Below, one piece after another: positions 52,448 to 60,681 of a stretch of DNA of 64,000 nt; position 1 is the stretch's first letter; each line of letters starts with the position of its first letter. A program made the position numbers and the translations under genes. Under the pieces are notes generated by a model, which saw only the letters and a list, made by a program, of their open reading frames with translations, had not been told where the DNA came from and searched no databases. Location: the NCBI GenBank assembly GCA_963752505.1, contig CAVVYM010000009.1, positions 62,001 through 126,000 on the forward strand. The letters are read 5' to 3'. The DNA comes from JACJWR01 sp963752505 (GTDB taxonomy: Bacteria; Actinomycetota; Actinomycetes; S36-B12; UBA10799).

Positions 52448-53983
52448 ATGGCAACGGCATCAATGAGCGTGCAAGATGCGCTCTGGCTGACGATGGATCG
52501 ACCCAACAACCTCATGGTCGTCGACGGCGCGATGATGCTGCGTGGGGTGCCGGACGCCGCAGACGTGGAAGATGTGTTTGCCACGGTCGTGGGCAGCTTC
52601 CCGGTGTTCGGCCGTCGACCTGTCAAGTCCGGCACGGGTTGGGCGTGGGAGGACGACCCCGATTTCGAGATTTCGCGGCACCTGCACCGGATCGAATACG
52701 ACGAAGCCATCTCCATGGCGGACGTGCAAGCCTTCTTGGCCGAGCAGCGAGCCGATCCCCTCGCCAAGGACCGTCCGCTGTGGACGTCATTCCTGCTGTA
52801 TCCCGTCGTGCTGTCCGACGGAACCTCGGGTTCTGCGGTGGTGAGTCGATTCCACCATTCGATTGCCGACGGTGTGCGCCTGACCCAAGTGATGCTCGGC
52901 ATGTGCGAGAGCGATGGTGTTTCCGTGGCCGCGCGGGTACAGCGGCAGGGCGCCAAGCGCACTGATGCCAAGGCGACGATCGCCGAGCCCCCGTCGTTGG
53001 CCGACACTGTCTTGCACGCTGCCGGAGAGGCCGGATCGGCGGTCGCACACGGCATCTCCGGTCTGGTGTCCGGAGCCGCCCACGCAGCCCGACATCCGGT
53101 GGAGACCGTGAGCCACGCTCCCGACCTGGCGGTGTCGGCGGTATCCGCCGGGATGCACGGCGTGGAAGACGGTATCGAGTTCGTGCGTCACCCCGACCGA
53201 CTGCTCGACGCCCTCGAAGTGCTCGGAGTTGAAAACTTCCGCGGCACCAACGACCTGTCCTCGGTCACCAAACTCGCACTCGCATCCTCGCCGCGCACCG
53301 TGTGGTCGGGCGAACCGGGCACGCGCAAGGCGATGGCTTGGTCGGATCCGATTCCCCTCGACCAGATCAAGGCGATCGGGAAGGCAGCCGGCGCCACCGT
53401 AAATGACGTTCTGCTGGCCGCCGTCTCGGGTGGCCTGCGGCGCTATCTGGCGGAGTCCGACGAGGCCGTCGACGAGGTGGTGTGGATGGTGCCCGTCAAC
53501 CTCAAGCCGTTCGAGGACAACCTGCCGCCCGAGTTGGGCAACTACTTCGCCTTGGTCTTCGTGCCGATGCCGCTCGATGAAGCAGACCCGCACGCACGCC
53601 TGCAACTGATGCACCACCGCATGGAACGGATCAAGAACTCCGACGAAGCCGTACTGACGTTCGGCCTTCAGCGTGTGGTCTCGACCTCGCCCGGGCAGAT
53701 CGCCTACTTCCTCACCAACTTCTTTGCGAACAAGGCGGTAGGGGTGCTCACCAACGTCCCCGGGCCCACTGGCCTGCTGACCTTCGCCGGTGAGGACGTC
53801 CACCAAGTTGTAGGTTTCGCGCCCTGCTCCGGCAACCAGCCGATGACGGCGACGATTTTCAGTTATAACGGCCATGTGACGGTCGGCTTCGCAACAGACG
53901 CCGACTTGGTGCCGAACCCGGCACGCATCGCCTCACACGTTGTCGATGATCTGGTCGTGATGGGCGTGGAGTTGCCACGCTAG
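52448..53983 (+). CDS. wax ester synthase / diacylglycerol acyltransferase (WS/DGAT)
   Basis: This 511-residue bifunctional acyltransferase has the catalytic HHSIADG motif at residues 136-142, the PLW motif (DRPLWTSFLL), NDVLLAAVSGGL and the late TNVPGPTGLL region typical of WS/DGAT. It esterifies fatty alcohols or diacylglycerol with acyl-CoA, forming wax esters or triacylglycerol. An inserted Ala/His-rich segment of about 80 residues lies between about 180 and 260. An AAGGA ribosome binding site precedes the ATG. Reductase genes follow that could make the alcohol. Confidence 0.92.
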   Translation: MATASMSVQDALWLTMDRPNNLMVVDGAMMLRGVPDAADVEDVFATVVGSFPVFGRRPVKSGTGWAWEDDPDFEISRHLHRIEYDEAISMADVQAFLAEQRADPLAKDRPLWTSFLLYPVVLSDGTSGSAVVSRFHHSIADGVRLTQVMLGMCESDGVSVAARVQRQGAKRTDAKATIAEPPSLADTVLHAAGEAGSAVAHGISGLVSGAAHAARHPVETVSHAPDLAVSAVSAGMHGVEDGIEFVRHPDRLLDALEVLGVENFRGTNDLSSVTKLALASSPRTVWSGEPGTRKAMAWSDPIPLDQIKAIGKAAGATVNDVLLAAVSGGLRRYLAESDEAVDEVVWMVPVNLKPFEDNLPPELGNYFALVFVPMPLDEADPHARLQLMHHRMERIKNSDEAVLTFGLQRVVSTSPGQIAYFLTNFFANKAVGVLTNVPGPTGLLTFAGEDVHQVVGFAPCSGNQPMTATIFSYNGHVTVGFATDADLVPNPARIASHVVDDLVVMGVELPR

Positions 53984-54044
53984 TGCCCGCGCAAACGCTT
54001 CGAGACGACCGACTCTTCGATCACCGCACGAGAGGACACCTGCC

Positions 54045-55142
54045 ATGACCTCGTTGTTGATGACCGGCTTTCCCGGCTTCCTCGGTTCGGCGCTGCTGCC
54101 GTTGATTCTGGCTCGCCCGGAGCGAGCGGAGTGGCGGGCCGTCTGTCTGGTGCAGGACCGCTACCTACAGGCGGCCGAGGAACGTCTCACCGAGATCGTC
54201 GCGGAGCATCCGGTGGTCGCCGACCGGGTCGAACTCATCGTCGGCGACATCACCGTGGCCGGACTGGGCATCGAGCCGGATGTGCGCGCCGACCTCGACG
54301 ATATCGCCGAGGTTTGGCACCTCGCCGCCGTCTACGATCTGGCGGTTCCCGAGGAGATCGCGCGCAAGGTCAACGTGGAGGGCACGCGCAACGTGCTGGC
54401 CTTCTGCGCATCGTTGCCGGCGTTCGAACGGTTGCAGTACGTGAGCACCTGCTACGTCAGCGGCAGTCACCCTGGTGAATATCCCGAGGATGACTTGGAC
54501 ACGGGTCAGGCTTTCCGAAACCACTACGAGTCCACCAAATTCGACGCGGAGAAACTCGTGCGCGAGGCGATGGCTGCGGGGCTGGCCGCCACCATCTACC
54601 GTCCCGGCATCGTCGTTGGTGATTCGCAGACAGGCGCCACGCAGAAGTACGACGGCCCCTACTTCCTCGCGTCGTTCCTCCGACGTCAGGCCGCCGTGGC
54701 CGTCGTACCGGCAGTAGGGGATGCGGACAAGGTGAAGGTGTGTCTGGTGCCCCGAGACTTCGTGGTGTCGGCAATGGATCAGCTGTCGGTCATGCCGATT
54801 TCGATCGGCAAGACCTACGCCCTCACCGATCCGAACCCGCCGACAGCGCGGGAGTTGGTGGACACGTTCGCCCACCACTTGGGCAAGAAAGTGGTGTGGG
54901 TTCCCCTCCCCCTCGGGCCGACCCGCACTTTGGTCGACAAGGTGCCCGGGGTGGAATGGCTCATCGGCATCCCCGCTGAGGGCTTGGACTACTTCGCTTC
55001 CGACACGACTTACGCGACGCACAACACCACCGCCGACCTTGAGGGCACCGGCGTGGTGTGCCCGAGTTTCGACGACTACGCACCCCGACTGCTTGACTAC
55101 ATGATTGCCCATCCCGAATTCGACTCCTCAGCGATGGTCTGA
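54045..55142 (+). CDS. extended SDR: fatty acyl reductase-like / NAD-dependent epimerase family
   Basis: The 365-residue extended short-chain dehydrogenase has the cofactor motif TGFPGFLGSALLP at residues 7-19 and the active-site Tyr161/Lys165 in YESTKFDAEKLV. Its arrangement (DIAEVWHLAAVYDLAVPEE, then YRPGIVVGDSQTG) matches the male-sterility/fatty acyl-CoA reductase and thioester reductase-like group. It is placed 61 bases after WS/DGAT and directly before the AAR-like gene. A role in reducing fatty aldehyde or acyl-CoA to alcohol is inferred from that context. An AGGA ribosome binding site is present. Confidence 0.8.
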   Translation: MTSLLMTGFPGFLGSALLPLILARPERAEWRAVCLVQDRYLQAAEERLTEIVAEHPVVADRVELIVGDITVAGLGIEPDVRADLDDIAEVWHLAAVYDLAVPEEIARKVNVEGTRNVLAFCASLPAFERLQYVSTCYVSGSHPGEYPEDDLDTGQAFRNHYESTKFDAEKLVREAMAAGLAATIYRPGIVVGDSQTGATQKYDGPYFLASFLRRQAAVAVVPAVGDADKVKVCLVPRDFVVSAMDQLSVMPISIGKTYALTDPNPPTARELVDTFAHHLGKKVVWVPLPLGPTRTLVDKVPGVEWLIGIPAEGLDYFASDTTYATHNTTADLEGTGVVCPSFDDYAPRLLDYMIAHPEFDSSAMV

Positions 55143-55158
55143 GCGAAAGGTGCCTGGA

Positions 55159-57216
55159 ATGACTGATTCGAACGACCCCGACGTCATCATCAACGTCAGC
55201 CTGGCCACCTCCGATCGAGACTTCGACGCCGAGGTCTCCTTCGCCGACCGTGACTTCCGCCTCGTGCGCATCGGCACAGACGGCAATGTGGAGGCCGCAG
55301 AGCAACTCGTGGCTGATTGGGCCGACTCCGCCACAGCGATCGCCGTCACCGGGATTCGGGAGGCGCGTGCGGCTGGGCTGTACGACGGCGACATCGCCGC
55401 TGTGGAGAAGGTGCGCGCCGCGACCGACGCCGTGCCGGTCGCGGACGGGCATGCCCTGCGCGACGTGCTCCAGGAATGGGCCATTCGCGAGGTCAACGCG
55501 GATATGCCGGGCTACTTCACCAACGCTCGGGTGTTGGTGCTCGGCAGCGGCAACCATGAGCGGGCCGTGCGAATCCTCTCCGAGTACACCGAGAACGTGG
55601 AGTTCGCCGATCCGCTGCTCCGCCTCGATATTCCCGGGAAGTTGCGCAGCAACGCGTTCCTCGGCATCGCCGCCGATGTGTCCATGTGGCCGTTGCGCAA
55701 ACTTCCCGGCTTCCTCCAATCGCAGGTCAAGGCCCCTGGGGCTCAGGTCAGCAGCATGCTTGCTCGCCGCGGCGCTGACGACAAAGACGTGGTGGTGGGA
55801 ACGTTCGAGGAGATCGAGTCGTTCGGCTTCTCAACCCTGGCTGGCAAGTGCGTGATCACGTCTGCGGTGTCCGACGAGCGCCTGGCGTACTTCAAGGCGC
55901 TCGACGTCGACATGGTCCTCGACTACACCCCCCAGCCCTTCGCCGACGTGACCATCAACGCCGCGACGCTCGAAGCAATGATGAAGGCGCTGGCCGACGG
56001 AGCTGCCGGACGACTGACCGACGATGACCTGCTCGACATGATCGTGTCCTCGGACATGGAGCCGCGCATCCTCTATCCCAACGGCTTCCGCCGCAAGAGT
56101 CGCTTCGCCTTCGTGATCCACCCGCTGTCCCAGGAGTACTTCCGCACCGTCGAACCGCTGGGGACGATCGCAAAGTATGCCCCGTCCGCGGTGATGGATG
56201 TGGTGGAGAAGGCCATGGCGTACAGCCCACCCTTCATGTACTCCCATGTCACCGGCATCACCTCCCCCACCGGCGCCGAAGCCGAAGGTTGGCTGCTCAC
56301 CGTGGGCGGCACGCCCAAAGAGCTCATGTCCCACAGTCCCGAGTTCACCTACGGTCGGTTGTTGGCAGCCGCCGATATGGCGAAGAAGCTCGGTGCCCAG
56401 GTGATGGGATTGGGGGCCTTCACCAAGGTCGTCGGCGACGCCGGAGTCACGGTGGCGAAGCGGGCAACCCTGCCCATCACCACCGGCAACTCCTACAGCG
56501 CATCCGGTGCCCTGTGGGCTGCCCATGATGCGTTGGACCGACTCGGGCTCGCCGAAACCGACGACGAGGGAAGGTTCCACGGCAAGGCAATGGTGGTGGG
56601 CGCCACCGGGGCCATCGGCTCCGTGTGTGCGCGTCTGTTGGCCCTTGCGTGCGACGAGTTGGTGCTGGTGTCGCCGGAATCGGCGAAGCTGCTGGCGCTC
56701 AAGCACGACATCGAGCGCGAAGATCCTCGTGCCCACATTGTGGTGGCAGCCAAGCCCGACGACTACCTGCCGGACATGGATGTGATCGTCACAGCCACTT
56801 CAGGTGCGGGCAAACGGGTCCTCGACATCATGGCCGTCAAGCCGGGCTGCGTGATCACCGACGTAGCCAGGCCACTGGATCTGTCGGCGGAGGACGTCGA
56901 GAAGCGCCCGGACGTGCTCGTCGTCGAGTCCGGCGAGATCGAACTACCCGGCGACGTGCGCATGAAGGACATCGGTCTGCCGCACGGTGTGGCGTATGCC
57001 TGCCTCGCTGAGACCGTCGTACTTGCCCTCGAGGGTCGCTACGAGACGTTCACGATCGGGCGCAACATCGAGTGGGAGAAGGTGAAGGAGATCTACCAGC
57101 TCGGCCTGCGTCACGGTATGCGGCTAGCCACCATCTCCGGCGTGAACGGCGTCTACACCGACGAGAAGATCGCGGAGGTGCGCGAGCGGGCGCTGGCCGC
57201 ACTCGCAGAAGCCTGA
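55159..57216 (+). CDS. 685-residue reductase with an acyl-ACP reductase (AAR)-like C-terminal half
   Basis: The C-terminal about 380 residues follow the cyanobacterial acyl-ACP reductase plan: FAFVIHPLSQEYFRTVEPLG, MSHSPEFTYGRLLAAADMAKKLG, GLGAFTKVVGDAG, the Rossmann loop VVGATGAIGS at residue 481, and PHGVAYACLAETVVLALEGR. Cys615 in ACLAE aligns with the AAR cysteine that forms the acyl-enzyme. AAR reduces acyl-ACP or acyl-CoA to fatty aldehyde with NADPH. The N-terminal about 300 residues (VIINVSLATSDRDFDAEVSF onward) have no family I recognise. GAAAGG precedes the ATG at 55159. Downstream of WS/DGAT and the SDR, it would supply aldehyde for the fatty-alcohol step. Confidence 0.75.
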   Translation: MTDSNDPDVIINVSLATSDRDFDAEVSFADRDFRLVRIGTDGNVEAAEQLVADWADSATAIAVTGIREARAAGLYDGDIAAVEKVRAATDAVPVADGHALRDVLQEWAIREVNADMPGYFTNARVLVLGSGNHERAVRILSEYTENVEFADPLLRLDIPGKLRSNAFLGIAADVSMWPLRKLPGFLQSQVKAPGAQVSSMLARRGADDKDVVVGTFEEIESFGFSTLAGKCVITSAVSDERLAYFKALDVDMVLDYTPQPFADVTINAATLEAMMKALADGAAGRLTDDDLLDMIVSSDMEPRILYPNGFRRKSRFAFVIHPLSQEYFRTVEPLGTIAKYAPSAVMDVVEKAMAYSPPFMYSHVTGITSPTGAEAEGWLLTVGGTPKELMSHSPEFTYGRLLAAADMAKKLGAQVMGLGAFTKVVGDAGVTVAKRATLPITTGNSYSASGALWAAHDALDRLGLAETDDEGRFHGKAMVVGATGAIGSVCARLLALACDELVLVSPESAKLLALKHDIEREDPRAHIVVAAKPDDYLPDMDVIVTATSGAGKRVLDIMAVKPGCVITDVARPLDLSAEDVEKRPDVLVVESGEIELPGDVRMKDIGLPHGVAYACLAETVVLALEGRYETFTIGRNIEWEKVKEIYQLGLRHGMRLATISGVNGVYTDEKIAEVRERALAALAEA

Positions 57217-57322
57217 TCACTGCGGCTGTGGCGGCTGATTCAAACTCAGCGAACGCGGTGTCTCCGATTGGGAATCTGCTGGGCGTGTCGGGTGTGTGAC
57301 CCGGGCATGGAACAATCCACAC

Positions 57323-58255
57323 ATGCGCATCGCAGCGGACATCACTGAACTGGTCGGCAACACACCTCTGGTGGGCATCCGCCACCTCACCGGCGATGCC
57401 GAAGCCGATGTCGTGGCCAAACTGGAATTCTTCAATCCTGCGGCCAGTGTCAAGGACCGCATCGGCGTGGCGATGATCGACGCCGCCCAGGCCTCGGGCC
57501 TCATCGGACCGGACACCGTGATCGTCGAGCCCACCAGCGGAAACACCGGAATCGCCCTTGCCATGGTGTGCGCCGCCCGGGGAATCCCGATCGTGCTGAC
57601 CATGCCGGAGACGATGAGCATCGAGCGCCGTATGCTCCTGCGCGCCTACGGAGCCACCCTGGTGCTCACGCCCGGTCCCGAGGGTATGGGTGGTGCCATC
57701 GCCGCCGCCGAGAAGCTAGCTGCCGAGCACCCGAACTATCTGATGCCGCAGCAGTTCGCCAACCCTGCCAACCCGGCAATCCACATGACCACCACAGCCG
57801 AGGAGATCTGGCGGGACACCGATGGCAAGGTGGACATCTTGATCTCTGGGGTCGGCACCGGTGGCACCATTACTGGTATCGGCCAGGTGCTCAAAGAACG
57901 CAAGCCGAGTGTGCAGGTCGTCGCGGTGGAACCTGCCGCGTCGCCGGTGCTGTCTGGCGGCGCCAAGGGCCCGCACCCGCTGCAGGGCATCGGTGCCGGC
58001 TTCGTGCCCGAGATCTTGGACACGTCGGTCTACGACGAAGTCATCACTGTCGACGCCGACGATGCGATGGACACGGCTCGGCGGGCGGCCAAGGAGGAAG
58101 GGCTGCTGGTTGGCATCTCGTCCGGCGCTGCTCTGTGGGCGGCGATACAGGTGGCAGCGAGGCCGGCGAACACCGGCAAATTGATCGTCGTGATCATTCC
58201 GTCCTTCGGTGAGCGCTACCTCAGCACCGCTCTCTTCGCCGGTCTGGCCGACTGA
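57323..58255 (+). CDS. cysK: cysteine synthase A (O-acetylserine sulfhydrylase)
   Basis: This 310-residue PLP enzyme makes cysteine from O-acetylserine and sulfide. It has the PLP lysine in NPAASVKDRIG, the substrate loop EPTSGNTGIALA, the phosphate-binding GVGTGGTITGIGQVL and the late ISSGAALWAA motif. The ATG at 57323 gives the standard N-terminus MRIAADITELVGNTPLV. The cysE gene follows five bases after the stop, so the two enzymes of cysteine synthesis are in one operon. Confidence 0.96.
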   Translation: MRIAADITELVGNTPLVGIRHLTGDAEADVVAKLEFFNPAASVKDRIGVAMIDAAQASGLIGPDTVIVEPTSGNTGIALAMVCAARGIPIVLTMPETMSIERRMLLRAYGATLVLTPGPEGMGGAIAAAEKLAAEHPNYLMPQQFANPANPAIHMTTTAEEIWRDTDGKVDILISGVGTGGTITGIGQVLKERKPSVQVVAVEPAASPVLSGGAKGPHPLQGIGAGFVPEILDTSVYDEVITVDADDAMDTARRAAKEEGLLVGISSGAALWAAIQVAARPANTGKLIVVIIPSFGERYLSTALFAGLAD

Positions 58256-58260
58256 ATCCG

Positions 58261-58878
58261 ATGCCAGCCCGAGGAACGATTCGAACGCGTTGGAAACGTT
58301 TCATATCGGCAGCTGCAGAGGATCTCGATGCAGTGATGGAACGCGATCCGGCCGCCCGCTCGCGATTCGAGGTCGCCACGCTCTACCCAGGAGTCCACGC
58401 GCTGTGGAGCCACCGGGTGAGCCATGCGCTGTGGCGCCGGGGTGCCAAGTATCCCGCCCGCGCTCTCTCGCAGTTCACCCGGATGATTACCAACATCGAG
58501 ATTCACCCGGGGGCCGATCTGGGCCCGCGGCTCGTGATTGACCACGGCGCCTCGGTCGTGGTCGGCGAGACCGCCGTCGTGGGTGCCGATGTGACGATCT
58601 ACCACGGCGTCACCCTCGGCGGGCGCAGCACCGACCCGGTGAAGCGACACCCGACGATCGGTGACGGGGTGCTGATCGGGACCGGGGCCGCACTGCTTGG
58701 ACCCATCACCGTCGGTGACGGCGCCCGGATCGGCGCGAATAGTGTGGTGGTGAAGTCCGTGCCGTCGGGCAGCGTCGTGGTGGGGGTACCCGGCCACATT
58801 GCACCGGCGCGGGTACCACGCCCCGAACCGGAATCACCGCGCCCGCCGCTCTGGGATCTCGAGGACTACTCGATCTAG
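58261..58878 (+). CDS. cysE: serine O-acetyltransferase
   Basis: The 205-residue protein has an N-terminal helical region and a left-handed beta-helix of hexapeptide repeats (IEIHPGADLGPRLVIDHGAS, then VTIYHGVTLGG and IGDGVLIGTGAALLGP). These are the SAT signatures, with the catalytic His in the DHG segment. It acetylates serine from acetyl-CoA, the first step of cysteine synthesis, and in other bacteria forms a complex with CysK. It directly follows cysK. Confidence 0.95.
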   Translation: MPARGTIRTRWKRFISAAAEDLDAVMERDPAARSRFEVATLYPGVHALWSHRVSHALWRRGAKYPARALSQFTRMITNIEIHPGADLGPRLVIDHGASVVVGETAVVGADVTIYHGVTLGGRSTDPVKRHPTIGDGVLIGTGAALLGPITVGDGARIGANSVVVKSVPSGSVVVGVPGHIAPARVPRPEPESPRPPLWDLEDYSI

Positions 58879-58936
58879 GAGCAGCACTCGGACTTACGTC
58901 CCGGCACCTCGGGAAGGACGCCCTCCCCTGAACGGA

Positions 58937-59398
58937 TCAGCCTCCAGCCAGCACGCCGATCTGGTATCCCTCGAGTACGGACGTGGGCCGAGCGTCGCCC
59001 TCGTGCTGGCCGAGGAAGAGCGACGTGCCGTCGATGCCACACAGACTCTGGATGCGGGCCGCACCTCCTGGGTGCTTGTCCTCCCAATCGGTCAGGTCGT
59101 AGACCTTGCCCTCCACGACCGTCCAGCAGTCACCGGAGGAGTTGTGCGTTTCGACTTGGGCCAACGTGTATTCGGTGGCGGCAGGGTCGGTTGAGGTGGG
59201 TGATTCCACCGGCGCCGCAGACGTTGCGGGGGCGCTCGAGGACGATTCGGCCGCAGCAGGTGCGCTTGAGGCCGCCGCGCTAGCCGACGCGCCACTGTCC
59301 GAGCTGGTGGTATCAGCCGAGGAGCACCCCGCGAGGAGCACGGAGCCGAGGGCCACGGCGGATGCGGAGGCTGCGAAGATTCGTGTGGAGATCATCAT
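58937..59398 (-). CDS. exported lipoprotein with a cytochrome b5-like heme domain
   Basis: The 153-residue protein has a lipoprotein signal (LLAGC, Cys25), a Ser/Ala/Pro-rich linker of about 45 residues, then a cytochrome b5-type domain at about residues 75-148. The domain has YTLAQVETHNSSGDCWTVVE, VYDLTDWEDKHPGG with heme ligand His109, and a second ligand His132 in FLGQHEGDARP. A cytochrome b5 fold outside the cytoplasm of an actinobacterium would be an electron carrier at the membrane surface; the partner is unknown. Start ATG is six bases after TACGCT. Confidence 0.88.
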   Translation of the reverse strand: MMISTRIFAASASAVALGSVLLAGCSSADTTSSDSGASASAAASSAPAAAESSSSAPATSAAPVESPTSTDPAATEYTLAQVETHNSSGDCWTVVEGKVYDLTDWEDKHPGGAARIQSLCGIDGTSLFLGQHEGDARPTSVLEGYQIGVLAGG

Positions 59399-59404
59399 CA
59401 GGTA

Positions 59405-59410
59405 AGCGTA
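59405..59410 (-). promoter_or_regulatory. -10 box TACGCT (leaderless)
   Basis: On the minus strand TACGCT is followed by TACCTG and the ATG of the cytochrome b5-like lipoprotein gene. Confidence 0.5.
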
Positions 59411-59432
59411 GCCGCATGACCGTCCACGAGCG

Positions 59433-59437
59433 AGGAG
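59433..59437 (+). promoter_or_regulatory. ribosome binding site AGGAG deciding the GTG start at 59443
   Basis: AGGAG lies five bases before a GTG. The upstream in-frame ATG at 59416 lacks a site, so the GTG is the better start of the third patatin gene. Confidence 0.5.
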
Positions 59438-59442
59438 CCGAC

Positions 59443-60681
59443 GTGTCGAAACGAGTAGCTGTGGTTCTCAGCGGGGCGGCAGCCCGCGGCGCCTTCCAGG
59501 CCGGAGCCCTGCAGACGCTGATCCCGGCACTCACCGGGCAGGGCTACGACCTACGCATCTTCCTGGGCACCAGCGCCGGGAGCATCAACGCTGCGTTGTG
59601 GGGGCAGTCGGCGCATCTGGGAGCCGAAGCAGCCGGGGCCGAAGTGGTCCGGACGTGGTCGAGGATGGGCCAGGCCAACGTGATCGCCAATCCGCTGCGC
59701 ACCGTGGTGTTCGGCGGGACTCCCCGTTTCCTCGCATCTTCGGCTGGTCTGGGTGCCGGGGTTACCTCGCTGTTGGACACAACTCCCCTGGCACGCACTG
59801 CGGCCGAAGTGCTGGCTCCGGCTCAGCTGGCCCGCAACGTGCGAGACGGCATCCTCGACGCTGTTGGTCTCGTGGCGACTCGCCTGCCCCCTCCGAACCG
59901 CCGTAGTCAACGTGAGGCGCCCGCCTTCGCACGTACGGTGGTCTTCATCGACTCGACCATCGATGTGGCGCCGGTGGCCGACCCAGCCCGCAATGTCGAT
60001 GTGGCCCCGGGTCGCATCGACGTTGCACACGTACTCGCTTCCGCTGCCATCCCCATCGCGTTTCCACCCGTCTGGGTGCCTGCGCCAGAACTCCACCAGG
60101 GCTGGTACTCCGACGGGGGTGTCCGGCTGAACACACCGCTGCGACCCGCGGTGGCGCTGGGCGCCGACCGCCTCCTGGTCGTGTCGGCGATGTCGACTGA
60201 TCCCGGTAGGGCCACTCCGCAGGCGGCCGATTCGGATCCGATGCCGGCTATCGCCGACACCAGCGCCCAGGTTCTGCATGCTGTGCTCGGCGATCAGCTG
60301 ACCGAAGATCTCGCCACCCTGTGTTCGGTGAACAGGGCGGTCGCGGCGGCCGCATCCGAGCCGGGGGCGCGTGCTCCCGTCCGGTCGGACGGTTCCGAGT
60401 GCCGGGCCATCCCCGTCATGGTTGCATCGCCGGAGCCGGGCGAACTCGGACTGCTCGCGCACACGACGCTGACCGAGTCGCTGGGGACGTCGCCGTGGAG
60501 CCGCCTGCGTTCGTCTGACCTCTACGCGCTGGACCGGCTGCTGCGGGGCCTCGGAGATGGTCCGGGCCGGCGGGAGTTGTTGAGCTACGTCATGTTCGAC
60601 GAGCGATACTTCACCGCCCAGGCCGAACTCGGCCGTCGAGCCGCCGAGCGCGCGCTTGCCGCTGGCTGGTCGCTGGGCTAG
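59443..60681 (+). CDS. patatin-like phospholipase (third copy)
   Basis: The protein of about 412 residues has patatin motifs: oxyanion loop VVLSGAAARGAFQAGAL, nucleophile elbow FLGTSAGSINAAL, and DGG in YSDGGVRLNTPL. The C-terminal part has a helix-rich extension ending in ELGRRAAERALAAG. GTG at 59443 is chosen for its AGGAG site; ATG at 59416 is the alternative. The stop codon overlaps the convergent lipase stop in the palindrome CTAG. It is unlike the tandem patatins at 9 kb. Confidence 0.87.
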   Translation: MSKRVAVVLSGAAARGAFQAGALQTLIPALTGQGYDLRIFLGTSAGSINAALWGQSAHLGAEAAGAEVVRTWSRMGQANVIANPLRTVVFGGTPRFLASSAGLGAGVTSLLDTTPLARTAAEVLAPAQLARNVRDGILDAVGLVATRLPPPNRRSQREAPAFARTVVFIDSTIDVAPVADPARNVDVAPGRIDVAHVLASAAIPIAFPPVWVPAPELHQGWYSDGGVRLNTPLRPAVALGADRLLVVSAMSTDPGRATPQAADSDPMPAIADTSAQVLHAVLGDQLTEDLATLCSVNRAVAAAASEPGARAPVRSDGSECRAIPVMVASPEPGELGLLAHTTLTESLGTSPWSRLRSSDLYALDRLLRGLGDGPGRRELLSYVMFDERYFTAQAELGRRAAERALAAGWSLG

